DNA from: Phycisphaerales bacterium
Lineage (GTDB): Bacteria; Planctomycetota; Phycisphaerae; Phycisphaerales; UBA1924
Assembly: GCA_029260375.1 (NCBI GenBank)
Contig: JAJDDI010000083.1
Coordinates: 1 to 46,803 of the forward strand
Direction of reading: 5' to 3'
Length of the DNA stretch: 46,803 nt
In this document: piece after piece, positions 1 through 7,500 of the stretch
Layout of the letters: the number at the start of each line of letters is the position of its first letter
How positions within the stretch are numbered: the first letter of the stretch is position 1
Program-made: the position numbers and the translations under genes
The notes under the pieces: generated by a model
The model's input: only the letters and a program-made list of their open reading frames with translations
The model's database searches: none
What the model was told of the DNA's origin: nothing

Positions 1-99
1 CCCCAACAAGCCCAGACACGCCCCGCGCCCAATCCGACCCTCCCCCAAAAACAACAACGCCCAGCCCCAAAGGACTGAGCGTACTCATGTTGCGTTCAA

Positions 100-173
<74 letters not shown>

Positions 174-266
174 ATCGGTCACGACAATAGGCGCTCGTCA
201 AGAACCCGTCAACGATCCCCGCGTTCTACCCACGGATACGCCCTCCCCGCCGCTCTATCATCGCCC

Positions 267-1598
267 ATGCCCACCCCGACCGCCCCCCTCAACATCCTCC
301 TCATCGGCTCCGGCGCCCGCGAGCACGCACTCGCCACCGCCATCGCCCGCTCCCCCAAGCTGGGTGTTCTTTACGCCACCGCCACGTCCAACCCGGGCAT
401 CGCCGCCCTCGCCCAGCCCGTCGATGTCCCCGCCGAGACCAAACAGCTCTACCGCCTCCAGCAGTTCTGCGACGCCAAGAAAATCGACCTCGTCGTCATC
501 GGCCCCGAGCAGCCCCTCGCCGACGGCTGGGCCGACAAGCTCGCCCTGGGCGCCGACGGCTCCCGCCGCCGACTCGTCTTCGGCCCCTCCGCCCAGGCCG
601 CCCAGCTCGAGGCCGACAAGGGCTGGGCCAAGAAACTCATGCGCGCCGCCTCCATCCCGACCGCCGACGCCCGCATCTTCACCGACCCCGACGCCGCCGA
701 CGAGTTCCTCAACACCCGCGAGGAACTCCACGTCATCAAGGCCGCGGGCCTCGCCGCCGGCAAGGGTGTCTTCGTCCCCGAGTCGCTCGAAGAGAGCCTC
801 GCCGCCGTCGATCAGATCATGCGCCAGCGCGCCTTCGGCAGCGCCGGAGACTCCATCGTCATCGAGGAACGCCTGCAAGGCCGTGAGGTCTCCGTCTTCG
901 CCATCACCGATGGCGCCACCCTCCTCATGCTCCCCTCATGCCAGGACCACAAACGCCTCCGCGACAACGACGCCGGCCCCAACACCGGCGGCATGGGCGC
1001 CTTCTGCCCCGCAGACACCCTCGACGACGCCACCCTTGAGCGCATCGAATCCGACATCCTCATCCCCACCCTCGACACCCTCCGCCGCGACGACATCCCC
1101 TACGTCGGCGTCCTCTACGTCGGGCTCATGCTCACCCCCGCAGGGCCCAAGGTCATCGAGTTCAACTGCCGCTTCGGCGACCCCGAGTGCCAGACCATCA
1201 TGACCCGCCTCGAGTCCGACGCCATCGATCTGCTCACCGCCCCCGCGGCCGGCACGCTCGATTCCGTCGATGTCTCCTGGTCACCCGAGGCGTCCGTCTG
1301 CGTCGTGCTCGCCGCCAAGGGCTACCCCGAGAAGCCCCGCCTCGGTGACGAGATCTCCGGCGTGCCCGACGCCGCCGCCATGCCCGGCGTCTCGATCTTC
1401 TACGCCGGCGCCAAGCTCGACGCCGGACGCCTCGTCACGTCTGGCGGACGCGTGCTCAGCATCACCGCGCGGGCCCCGACGATGGCCGAGGCGCGCGACC
1501 GGGCATACGCCGCGTGCGCCAAGATCGACTTCCCCGGGAAGACCATGCGCACTGACATCGCCGCCGCCGAACAGGCCCCCGCCCGCGCTCCCCGCTAG
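267..1598 (+). CDS. purD: phosphoribosylamine-glycine ligase
   Basis: Cytoplasmic ATP-grasp enzyme of purine synthesis that joins 5-phosphoribosylamine and glycine to give GAR. The 443 residues match the usual GARS length (about 420-430). Visible signatures are the N-terminal GSGAREHAL (14-22), VIGPEQPLADG (77-87), the ATP-grasp segments around AAGLAAGKGV (159-168), PNTGGMGAFCP (238-248) and EFNCRFGDPE (298-307). The ATG start directly precedes the conserved N-terminal strand. The gene stands alone, about 95 bp after the divergent initiator tRNA, and its TAG stop shares the palindrome CTAG with the stop of the convergent downstream gene. Confidence 0.96.
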   Translation: MPTPTAPLNILLIGSGAREHALATAIARSPKLGVLYATATSNPGIAALAQPVDVPAETKQLYRLQQFCDAKKIDLVVIGPEQPLADGWADKLALGADGSRRRLVFGPSAQAAQLEADKGWAKKLMRAASIPTADARIFTDPDAADEFLNTREELHVIKAAGLAAGKGVFVPESLEESLAAVDQIMRQRAFGSAGDSIVIEERLQGREVSVFAITDGATLLMLPSCQDHKRLRDNDAGPNTGGMGAFCPADTLDDATLERIESDILIPTLDTLRRDDIPYVGVLYVGLMLTPAGPKVIEFNCRFGDPECQTIMTRLESDAIDLLTAPAAGTLDSVDVSWSPEASVCVVLAAKGYPEKPRLGDEISGVPDAAAMPGVSIFYAGAKLDAGRLVTSGGRVLSITARAPTMAEARDRAYAACAKIDFPGKTMRTDIAAAEQAPARAPR

Positions 1599-3037
1599 TC
1601 CCCGTCGCGCTCCGCGACGATGCCGCCCAGCCACGCAAGCACGCCGGCGGCGCTCGGGTCACGACTGATCCAGAACACCGCCCCATCGCGCAGCGCCAGC
1701 GACGCCCCGTCGTCGCCCGCTCCCAGCTCGAACACGCCCAGAACGGTCCCCCCGAGCGACTCAAGCCGAACCTCGCACAACCGCCCCTCAATCGCGCTCT
1801 CCGCCCCGAGCACCTCGATCCGGTCCGTCTCACGCTCGCACGCGATCGAGAGCAACCCCTCGATCCCCCGCTCCGTCGCTCCGCTCACGCTCTGCTCCGA
1901 GCCCTCCTTCACCCACCCGCGACGATCCCGACGGTACACGCCCAGCGCTGCACCCTCGTCGTCCAGCAGCCGAACCACGCCCACATCCGCCGCCGTCGCA
2001 GAAGCCGGCACGCGGGAGACGTACGCGTCCACCCTGGACGTCAACCGCGAGAGCACCGAGACATCCACCACCAGCACCACCGGCCCCAGGGAGCGCTCCG
2101 CCAGCGCCTCGCCCTCGCGGATCACATCGCTCCGCGCCCGCACGAACCGCGTCTCGCCCGACGCCTGCGCCGCGCCCCCAACCTCCAGACGCTGCCGCGT
2201 CACCTCGCGCACGAACGCGTCCCCCTCCGGGATCCGCCGTACCGACTCGATCTCGATCACCGCCACCGGCGTGTCCAGCCCCGTCACCCGATCATCCTCG
2301 CTCCCGACCCACAACCCGCCGCCGTCCCCCCCCTCAAGCGTCTCCAGCTGCGCGAGCGTCTGCCCGATCACACCCTCATTCCCGCGCACCTCGACGGGCT
2401 CGCGCACGAACCACCGCCCCCGCGCCCGCGACATCACCACCCGCGCCCCGCTCCCCTCGATCGTCAGCAAGCTCGCCCCGCTCCCCACCCGCGGCAGCGC
2501 CGCCCCGTCCCGCCACGTCATCATCGACGCCATCGTCAGCGCCGAAGCCACCTCGCGTCCCGCCCACGCCGCCTGCGGCTCCCCGCTGGCGCCAACAACC
2601 CGAACACCCCGCCGCCCGCCAACCCCCCCCTCGAGCAGCTCAACAACCACGCCGCCCGATCCCAGGCTCTCAAAGACCCACGTCGCGGCCGTCTCGCTAT
2701 CGTCCTCACCGGTCCGCGCGCCCAGCCGCGCACTCGAGACCGCCCGCAGCGCCCCCCGCACGCGCTGCTCCCGCGCCGCCCACGCCAGCTCACGCCCGTT
2801 CTCAGTCCATCGCAACACCCAACCCGTCGGGCTCCAACTCGCCCGTTCTGCGCTCACCGACGACCCGTCCGGGTCCATGACCTCAAGCCGCTCAACCTGC
2901 GCCGGATCGATCGGAATCCGCGTCAGCGCCTCGCCATGCTCGCCACCGCCACCCCGCGAGCCACCGCCAAAGAGCAGGTACACTCCCGCGAGCACCGCCG
3001 CGACACAAACCCACGCGATCACCGTTCGAGCGTTCAC
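1595..3037 (-). CDS. membrane-anchored DUF4340-like protein
   Basis: 480-residue protein with a short N-terminal segment (about residues 6-24, VIAWVCVAAVLAGVYLLFGG) that should anchor it in the membrane, followed by a Gly/Glu linker and a large beta-rich, low-cysteine exported part. The pattern (anchor, ..RLEVMDPDG.., ..W.L.W..., repeated beta modules) resembles DUF4340 proteins, which in many bacteria sit beside GldG-type ABC exporters. No such exporter genes are next to it here, so the family call is tentative and no function is proposed. It converges on purD with a 4-bp stop-codon overlap and diverges from the amidotransferase gene (69-bp gap). Confidence 0.6.
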   Translation of the reverse strand: MNARTVIAWVCVAAVLAGVYLLFGGGSRGGGGEHGEALTRIPIDPAQVERLEVMDPDGSSVSAERASWSPTGWVLRWTENGRELAWAAREQRVRGALRAVSSARLGARTGEDDSETAATWVFESLGSGGVVVELLEGGVGGRRGVRVVGASGEPQAAWAGREVASALTMASMMTWRDGAALPRVGSGASLLTIEGSGARVVMSRARGRWFVREPVEVRGNEGVIGQTLAQLETLEGGDGGGLWVGSEDDRVTGLDTPVAVIEIESVRRIPEGDAFVREVTRQRLEVGGAAQASGETRFVRARSDVIREGEALAERSLGPVVLVVDVSVLSRLTSRVDAYVSRVPASATAADVGVVRLLDDEGAALGVYRRDRRGWVKEGSEQSVSGATERGIEGLLSIACERETDRIEVLGAESAIEGRLCEVRLESLGGTVLGVFELGAGDDGASLALRDGAVFWISRDPSAAGVLAWLGGIVAERDGD

Positions 3038-3106
3038 GCCACGAGTCTAAGCGCAATCGCCCGCCCGCTCTCGCCCGCGCCCCCGCCCAGCCGACATACT
3101 GCACAG

Positions 3107-3799
3107 ATGACCGCCCCAGCCGACGCCAACAAGCCCCTCGTCGCGATCACCACCGATCTCATCGATCGCAACGCCCGCCCAACCGCCATCTGCACAACCG
3201 CCTATGCCCACCGCGTCACACAAGCGGGGGGTCTGCCCATTCTCCTCCCGCCGATCCCCCAGCTCGCCCCGGACGCCGCCGCCCGCTTCGACGCCTTCGT
3301 CTTCACCGGGGGCGACGACCCAGTCACCGAACCCTTCGGCGTCCCCACACACCCCAAGGCCGACCGCCTCCACCCCGACCGCCAGGCCTTCGAGATCGCG
3401 CTTCTCACCCAGCTCCGCGACCACCACCCCGACAAACCCGTCCTCGCCATCTGCCTGGGCATGCAGCTCATGGCCCTCCTCGCCGCGGGAACCCTCGACC
3501 AGTACATGCCCGACACCACCCCGAGCGCCCAGCGCCACTGGGACGCCGACCACCCCATCATCCCCGAGCAAAACTGCGACTGGCTCACCGCTGCCAACGT
3601 CCACTCCCGCCACAAACAGGCCGTCGCAACCCCGGGCTCGCTCACCATCGCCGCCCGCTCAGACGACAACATCATCGAAGCCCTCCACGACCCCGCCCGC
3701 AGCTTCTACCGCGGAGTCCAGTGGCACCCCGAGCGCACCGACACCCCCGCCCTCGGCGCCAACCTCTTCAAGCTATTGATCTCCCGGTGCCACGCCTGA
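3107..3799 (+). CDS. gamma-glutamyl-GABA hydrolase-like class I glutamine amidotransferase
   Basis: 230-residue peptidase C26 (PuuD-like) hydrolase, predicted to cleave gamma-glutamyl amides in the cytoplasm. The catalytic triad is visible: Cys116 in AICLGMQ (114-120) and His207/Glu209 in QWHPE (205-209); TGGDD (67-71) and NVHSRHKQ (164-171) are the family substrate and oxyanion segments. The ATG at 3107 starts right at the family N-terminus (KPLVAITTD); the frame is open further upstream but that part overlaps the divergent gene. No other putrescine-catabolism genes are adjacent, so the substrate is not settled. Its last four codons and stop lie in a half-copy of the REP sequence found just downstream. 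Confidence 0.85.
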   Translation: MTAPADANKPLVAITTDLIDRNARPTAICTTAYAHRVTQAGGLPILLPPIPQLAPDAAARFDAFVFTGGDDPVTEPFGVPTHPKADRLHPDRQAFEIALLTQLRDHHPDKPVLAICLGMQLMALLAAGTLDQYMPDTTPSAQRHWDADHPIIPEQNCDWLTAANVHSRHKQAVATPGSLTIAARSDDNIIEALHDPARSFYRGVQWHPERTDTPALGANLFKLLISRCHA

Positions 3800-3807
3800 C
3801 CAGCGCG

Positions 3808-3842
3808 GGTGCCACGGCTTGACCCGAAGGGCAAGCCGTGCC
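3808..3842 (+). repeat. REP hairpin (variant copy)
   Basis: GGTGCCACGGCTTGACCC...GGGCAAGCCGTGCC: an imperfect inverted repeat of the same family as those around the RAYT gene at 14.5-15.2 kb, here with one extra base pair in the stem. It lies between the amidotransferase stop and the metF stop, so it could also end transcripts from both sides. A degenerate half-copy precedes it at 3786-3801. Confidence 0.75.
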
Positions 3843-3862
3843 TCTCCCAACACCCGCTCCCC

Positions 3863-4777
3863 CTACATCAACCCCGCCGAGTCCTTCACCCCGAGCGTCT
3901 TGTAGATCTCACGCGTCGCCGTGGACTTGTTCAGCGTGTACAGGTGAATCCCCGCGACCTTGTGGTCCAGCAAATCGCGGCACTGCTCCGTCGCCCAGTG
4001 CACCCCAACCCGCCGCACCGACTCCGCCGACCCGTCCGTCCGGTTCAGCGCCCGCACCAACGGCGCCGGATACCGCGCCCCCAGCGCCAGCTCCGCCATC
4101 CGCGCCATCCCCTTCACGCTCGTGATCGGCATCACCCCCGCGATGATCGGTACGTCAATCCCCGCCATCTCGCACCGGTCCCGGAAGTCGTACAGATCCC
4201 GGTTGTCAAAGAACAGCTGCGTGATGATCGCGTCCGCCCCCGCGTCCACCTTCGCCTTCAGGTAGTCCATCTCCACCATCCGGTTCGGACACCCCGGGTG
4301 CCCCTCCGGAAACCCCGCCACCGCGACCCCGAACCCGCGCCTGTCCGGGTGCGCCCCCGACGCGTTGAACGCCTGGATGTACCGCACCAGCTCGCTCGCG
4401 TACTTGAAGTGGTCCGTGCTCGGGTCGTACCCCTCCAGGTTCGCCGGCGCATCACCGCGCAGCGCCAGGATGTTCGTGATCCCCGCCTCCGCGTACCGCT
4501 CCAGGATCCGACGCACCTCGCCCTCGTCCTGACACACGCATGTCAGGTGCGGTACCGGCGTCAGCGACGTCTCACGCTTGATCCGAACCACCAGTTCGTG
4601 GGTCAGCTCCCGTGTTGACCCGCCCGCCCCGTACGTCGCCGACACGAACGTCGGCCGCAGCTGCTCCAGCTCCGCGATCTCGCTGAACAGCGCCTCCGCC
4701 CCCGCCGGATTCTTCGGTGGAAAGAACTCAAACGAGAACGTCGTTCGGTGTTTGGTAAACAGGTCGCGAATGTGCAT
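3863..4777 (-). CDS. metF: methylenetetrahydrofolate reductase
   Basis: FAD-dependent enzyme that reduces 5,10-methylene-THF to 5-methyl-THF, the methyl donor for methionine synthesis. From the ATG at 4777 it is 304 residues, the normal size of bacterial MetF. FSFEFFPPK (14-22) carries the catalytic Glu17, SATYGAGGS (46-54) and the folate/FAD residues of the TIM barrel follow, and D-TQLFFDN is present in the second half. The frame is open 41 codons further up, but that extension would run through the promoter and operator region. A TATACT -10-like box lies 41 bp upstream and an operator-like inverted repeat abuts it (4824-4853), pointing to control by the regulator at 9203-10168. Confidence 0.94.
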   Translation of the reverse strand: MHIRDLFTKHRTTFSFEFFPPKNPAGAEALFSEIAELEQLRPTFVSATYGAGGSTRELTHELVVRIKRETSLTPVPHLTCVCQDEGEVRRILERYAEAGITNILALRGDAPANLEGYDPSTDHFKYASELVRYIQAFNASGAHPDRRGFGVAVAGFPEGHPGCPNRMVEMDYLKAKVDAGADAIITQLFFDNRDLYDFRDRCEMAGIDVPIIAGVMPITSVKGMARMAELALGARYPAPLVRALNRTDGSAESVRRVGVHWATEQCRDLLDHKVAGIHLYTLNKSTATREIYKTLGVKDSAGLM

Positions 4778-4817
4778 CCATGACTCCGCCGCTTCGCCGT
4801 TCTGCCCCGCCCAGACC

Positions 4818-4823
4818 AGTATA
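4818..4823 (-). promoter_or_regulatory. candidate -10 box of metF
   Basis: On the minus strand this reads TATACT, 41 bp before the metF ATG, in an AT-richer patch of a very GC-rich region. The conserved operator begins at the next base upstream and covers the place where a -35 element would sit. No good TTGACA match is present. Confidence 0.4.
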
Positions 4824-4853
4824 GTACCATATATCCGGATGAACGGATGAAGC
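4824..4853. promoter_or_regulatory. operator-like site upstream of metF (SahR-like)
   Basis: Contains TATATCCG-N6-CGGATGAA (4830-4851), an inverted repeat typical in size for ArsR-family operators. The whole 30-bp stretch matches the reverse complement of 10162-10191, at the start of the ArsR-methyltransferase regulator gene, at 26 of 30 positions; the four differences fall in two 2-bp blocks. It sits about 53 bp upstream of the metF start, over the predicted promoter. Identity of the bound regulator is inferred. Confidence 0.7.
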
Positions 4854-4974
4854 AGGTCGGCTTCCTGCACAATCTCCTGTGCAGTTCTCGGTCCGCCCAC
4901 CCACCAAACACCAGCCCAATACGCATCCGCTGCCCTTTGCCCCCCTTATAGATGTCTGTCGGGAGGATTGCGCC

Positions 4975-5769
4975 ATGCCCAGCGATCGGATGACCGCCAA
5001 GGACGCCATCAGGGGCTATCGCCTCCTCAACCAGTGCCGCGACCTCGGCGTCGATCCCGCCAACTGGCGCGAGCACTTCTTCGATGGTCTCCGATCCCTC
5101 GTCAGCGCCCAGGTCGTCATCGGCGGCGAGATGCGCGGCTTCGACGATCCCAAGCAACAGTTCGAGGCCATGGGCATCCGACGCGTCGGTTGGGAGTCCG
5201 AGCAGGCCGAACGCTCCTGGACCGAGTACGCCGAGTCCACCCCCATGGAGCGCACCCCAGAGTACCCACGCCTCCGCAACTTCCCCGGCGCCATGGTCAC
5301 CCTCCAGCGCGACGACATCTGGCACGACAAGGACTGGTACCGCTCCAAAACCTTCAACAACGTCCACCGCGTCTGCGGCATCGACGACTACGTCATCTCC
5401 ATCCGCCGCGTCCCGCGCCTCGGACACTTCACCAGCCTCTTCGTCCACCGCTCCGTCGGCGCCCCCCCCTTCAGCAAGCGCGATGTCGATCTCGTCAACC
5501 TGCTCCATGCAGAAGTGGGGGAGATGATCGGCGCCGAACTCGCCGCCGCCGCCGAGCCCGGCCTCCGCAAGCTCCCGCCGCGCCAACGCGAGGTCCTCGA
5601 CCTCCTCCTCGACGGCGACGCCGAAAAGCAGATCGCCGCCACCCTCGGCATCTCCCGCGCCACCGTCCACGAGTACGTCACCGCCCTCTACCGCCACTTC
5701 GAAGTCTCCAGCCGCGGCGAGCTCCTCGCCCTCTTCATCGGCCGCGCCCGCCCCTCCCGCGTCACCTGA
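4975..5769 (+). CDS. LuxR-family transcriptional regulator
   Basis: 264-residue regulator. The C-terminal LuxR/GerE helix-turn-helix is clear at 199-254 (LPPRQREVLDLLLDG..., then GISRATVHEYVTALYRHF as the recognition part). The N-terminal ~190 residues have no receiver-domain aspartates; they look like a GAF-type sensor fold of the kind seen in autonomous LuxR regulators, but no ligand residues can be named. The start at 4975 has a good ribosome site (GGAGG at 4962-4966, 8-nt spacing), which rules out the longer upstream frame. It is divergent from metF across a 197-bp gap that holds the metF operator; the target genes are unknown. Confidence 0.82.
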   Translation: MPSDRMTAKDAIRGYRLLNQCRDLGVDPANWREHFFDGLRSLVSAQVVIGGEMRGFDDPKQQFEAMGIRRVGWESEQAERSWTEYAESTPMERTPEYPRLRNFPGAMVTLQRDDIWHDKDWYRSKTFNNVHRVCGIDDYVISIRRVPRLGHFTSLFVHRSVGAPPFSKRDVDLVNLLHAEVGEMIGAELAAAAEPGLRKLPPRQREVLDLLLDGDAEKQIAATLGISRATVHEYVTALYRHFEVSSRGELLALFIGRARPSRVT

Positions 5770-5797
5770 AGCTTGCCCACGCCAACGCCGTCTTCCT

Positions 5798-5835
5798 CCC
5801 TCTCCCCTCGGGGGAGAGGGCCGGGCTGTGAGGGG
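5798..5835 (+). repeat. class A interspersed hairpin repeat
   Basis: Perfect 10-bp stem CCCTCTCCCC / GGGGAGAGGG with loop TCG, followed by the conserved tail GCCGGG-GTGAGGGG. Same family as at 9061, 12084, 12656, 12826, 31390 and 32018. Confidence 0.85.
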
Positions 5836-5918
5836 CCCCATCTGCTCTACCCCTTCTCCCGCTTCCCCCACATCCATCCCGCAACAACAGCTCTCGAATT
5901 CACAAGTAGACTCCGAGC

Positions 5919-6530
5919 GTGCCCGCCCCCGACGCCACATCCCTCTCCGCCTGCCACGCCTGCGGCCTCATCCAGCAGCTCCCCCCCGTCCCCCCGGGCA
6001 AGCGCGCCATTTGCCAGCGCTGCCGCGCCCGCCTCGCCGTCGAGAGCCCCCGGCGCAGCGCCTCAACCGTCACCGCACTCTGCCTGGCCGCGCTCATCCT
6101 CTACCCCTTCGCCATCCTCCTGCCAGTCATCCGCATCAGCGAGATGGGCCATTCCAGCACCTCGACCATCTGGTCGGGCATGGTCTCCCTCTTCGCCTCG
6201 GGCCAGCTTCTTGTCGGCGCCGTTGTCCTCCTCGGCTCCGTCGTCGCCCCCCTTGGCAAGCTCAGCGCCATGCTCACCCTCTGCATGGGCGATCTCGTAC
6301 TGCACCGCCGCCGCCAGGCCATGACCTACCGCGCCGTCGAGTGGCTCGGACGCTGGGGCATGCTCGACGTCCTGCTCGTCGCCACCCTCGTCGCCGCCGT
6401 CAAGCTCGGCGACTGGGTCGACGTCCACCCCGGCCCGGGCGTCCTCGCCTTCACCGCCGTCGTCGTCCTCTCCATGCTCGCCTCCACGGCCTTCGACCCC
6501 AAAGCCATCTGGCAGGAACGCGACTCATGA
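5919..6530 (+). CDS. pqiA: PqiA-family membrane protein
   Basis: 203-residue integral membrane protein of the paraquat-inducible protein A family, which partners with MCE proteins in envelope lipid trafficking. An N-terminal zinc ribbon is visible (Cys12, Cys15, Cys32, Cys35: CHAC...CQRC), then four hydrophobic segments at roughly 50-72, 88-112, 148-165 and 172-192. This is one PqiA module, about half of the E. coli protein, which has two. Translation begins at GTG (5919). The stop overlaps the ATG of the next gene (ATGA), so the two are translationally coupled. Confidence 0.85.
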   Translation: MPAPDATSLSACHACGLIQQLPPVPPGKRAICQRCRARLAVESPRRSASTVTALCLAALILYPFAILLPVIRISEMGHSSTSTIWSGMVSLFASGQLLVGAVVLLGSVVAPLGKLSAMLTLCMGDLVLHRRRQAMTYRAVEWLGRWGMLDVLLVATLVAAVKLGDWVDVHPGPGVLAFTAVVVLSMLASTAFDPKAIWQERDS

Positions 6531-7423
6531 CCCAGCCCACCACCGACATCCCGACCGCCCGCGTCGTCCGCCGCCGCGGCTTCAACCCCGCGTGGCTCGT
6601 CCCTCTCGCCGTGCTCGCCGTCGTCGCCGCGGTCGCATGGCAGGGCTTCCAGAACCGAGGCCCGCGCATCACCATCCGCTTCGCCAACGCCGACGGCGCC
6701 CGCATCGGCGACGCCATCGTCTACCGAGGCCTCCGCGTCGGCACAGTCCGCGATCTCACCCTCTCGCCCGACCGCCTGCAAGTGAGCGTCATCGCCGAAC
6801 TCACCAAGGGCGGCGCCCCCCTCGCCACCGAAGGCTCACGCTTCTGGATCGCGAGACCAGAAGTCAGCCTCCAACGCATCAGCGGCCTCGAAACACTCGT
6901 CGGCCCGCAATACATCGCCCTCCTCCCTGGCCCCGCCGACGCGCCAACCGCCGACACCTTCGACGGCCTCCCCAGCCCCCCCGTCCTCAGCGCTCTCACC
7001 GCGTCAGGTGATTTTCAGGTCACCCTCAACGCCACGCGCCTGGGCTCACTCAGCGTCGGCTCCCCCGTCACCTACCGCGACATCCCCGTCGGCCGCGTCG
7101 TCCACACCGAGCTCGCGCCCGACGCCACAAGCGTCCTCGTCCACGCCACCATCGACCCCGCCTACACCCCCCTCATCCGCGAGCGCACCCGCTTCTGGAA
7201 CGCCTCCGGAATCAGCGCCGACTTCGGCCTCTTCGCCGGCCTCTCCGTCCGCGCCGACTCCCTCGAGTCCGTCCTGTCCGGCGGCGTCGCCTTCGCAACC
7301 CCCGACCGCACCGGCGACGAGATCCAATCCGGACACACCTTCGAGCTCGAAGCCGAAGCCCCCGATTCCTGGCTCAAATGGAACCCCGCCATCCCCCTCT
7401 CCCTCGTCCCCACCCACGATTAG
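6527..7423 (+). CDS. pqiB: PqiB-like MCE (MlaD) domain protein
   Basis: 298 residues: a single transmembrane anchor (about 22-40, WLVPLAVLAVVAAVAW) followed by two MCE domains. The first runs from GPRITIRFANADG to about residue 150 and contains V-YRG-RVG-V; the second, from DFQVTLNATRLGSLSVGSPVTYRDIPVG, repeats the same pattern. E. coli PqiB has three MCE domains and a C-terminal helix, so this is a short version. It should form a periplasm-facing ring that moves lipids together with PqiA, with which it overlaps by 4 bp. No PqiC-like lipoprotein follows. A strong terminator closes the pair. Confidence 0.84.
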   Translation: MTQPTTDIPTARVVRRRGFNPAWLVPLAVLAVVAAVAWQGFQNRGPRITIRFANADGARIGDAIVYRGLRVGTVRDLTLSPDRLQVSVIAELTKGGAPLATEGSRFWIARPEVSLQRISGLETLVGPQYIALLPGPADAPTADTFDGLPSPPVLSALTASGDFQVTLNATRLGSLSVGSPVTYRDIPVGRVVHTELAPDATSVLVHATIDPAYTPLIRERTRFWNASGISADFGLFAGLSVRADSLESVLSGGVAFATPDRTGDEIQSGHTFELEAEAPDSWLKWNPAIPLSLVPTHD

Positions 7424-7434
7424 CGCAACGACAA

Positions 7435-7467
7435 AGCCCAGGGACAATGAGTCCCTGGGCTCTTTCT
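7435..7467. terminator. bidirectional intrinsic terminator
   Basis: Perfect 11-bp stem AGCCCAGGGAC / GTCCCTGGGCT with loop AATGA, followed by CTTTCT on the + strand and preceded by CAAA, which gives a short T run on the minus strand. It lies between the convergent pqiB and ahcY genes and can serve both. Confidence 0.85.
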
Positions 7468-7470
7468 ATT

Positions 7471-7494
7471 GCCCGATGCCTGATGCCCGATGCC
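7471..7494. repeat. short direct repeats of GATGCC
   Basis: GCCCGATGCCTGATGCCCGATGCC directly precedes the ahcY stop on the + strand. A similar array (TGATGCCCAATGCCC...) occurs at 15394-15424. Too short to name a class. Confidence 0.4.
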
Positions 7495-7500
7495 TACCCC

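Noticed and set aside
4879..4974. Longer N-terminus for the LuxR regulator
   Set aside because: The start at 4975 has GGAGG at ideal spacing, and the extension is low-complexity and overlaps the promoter region.
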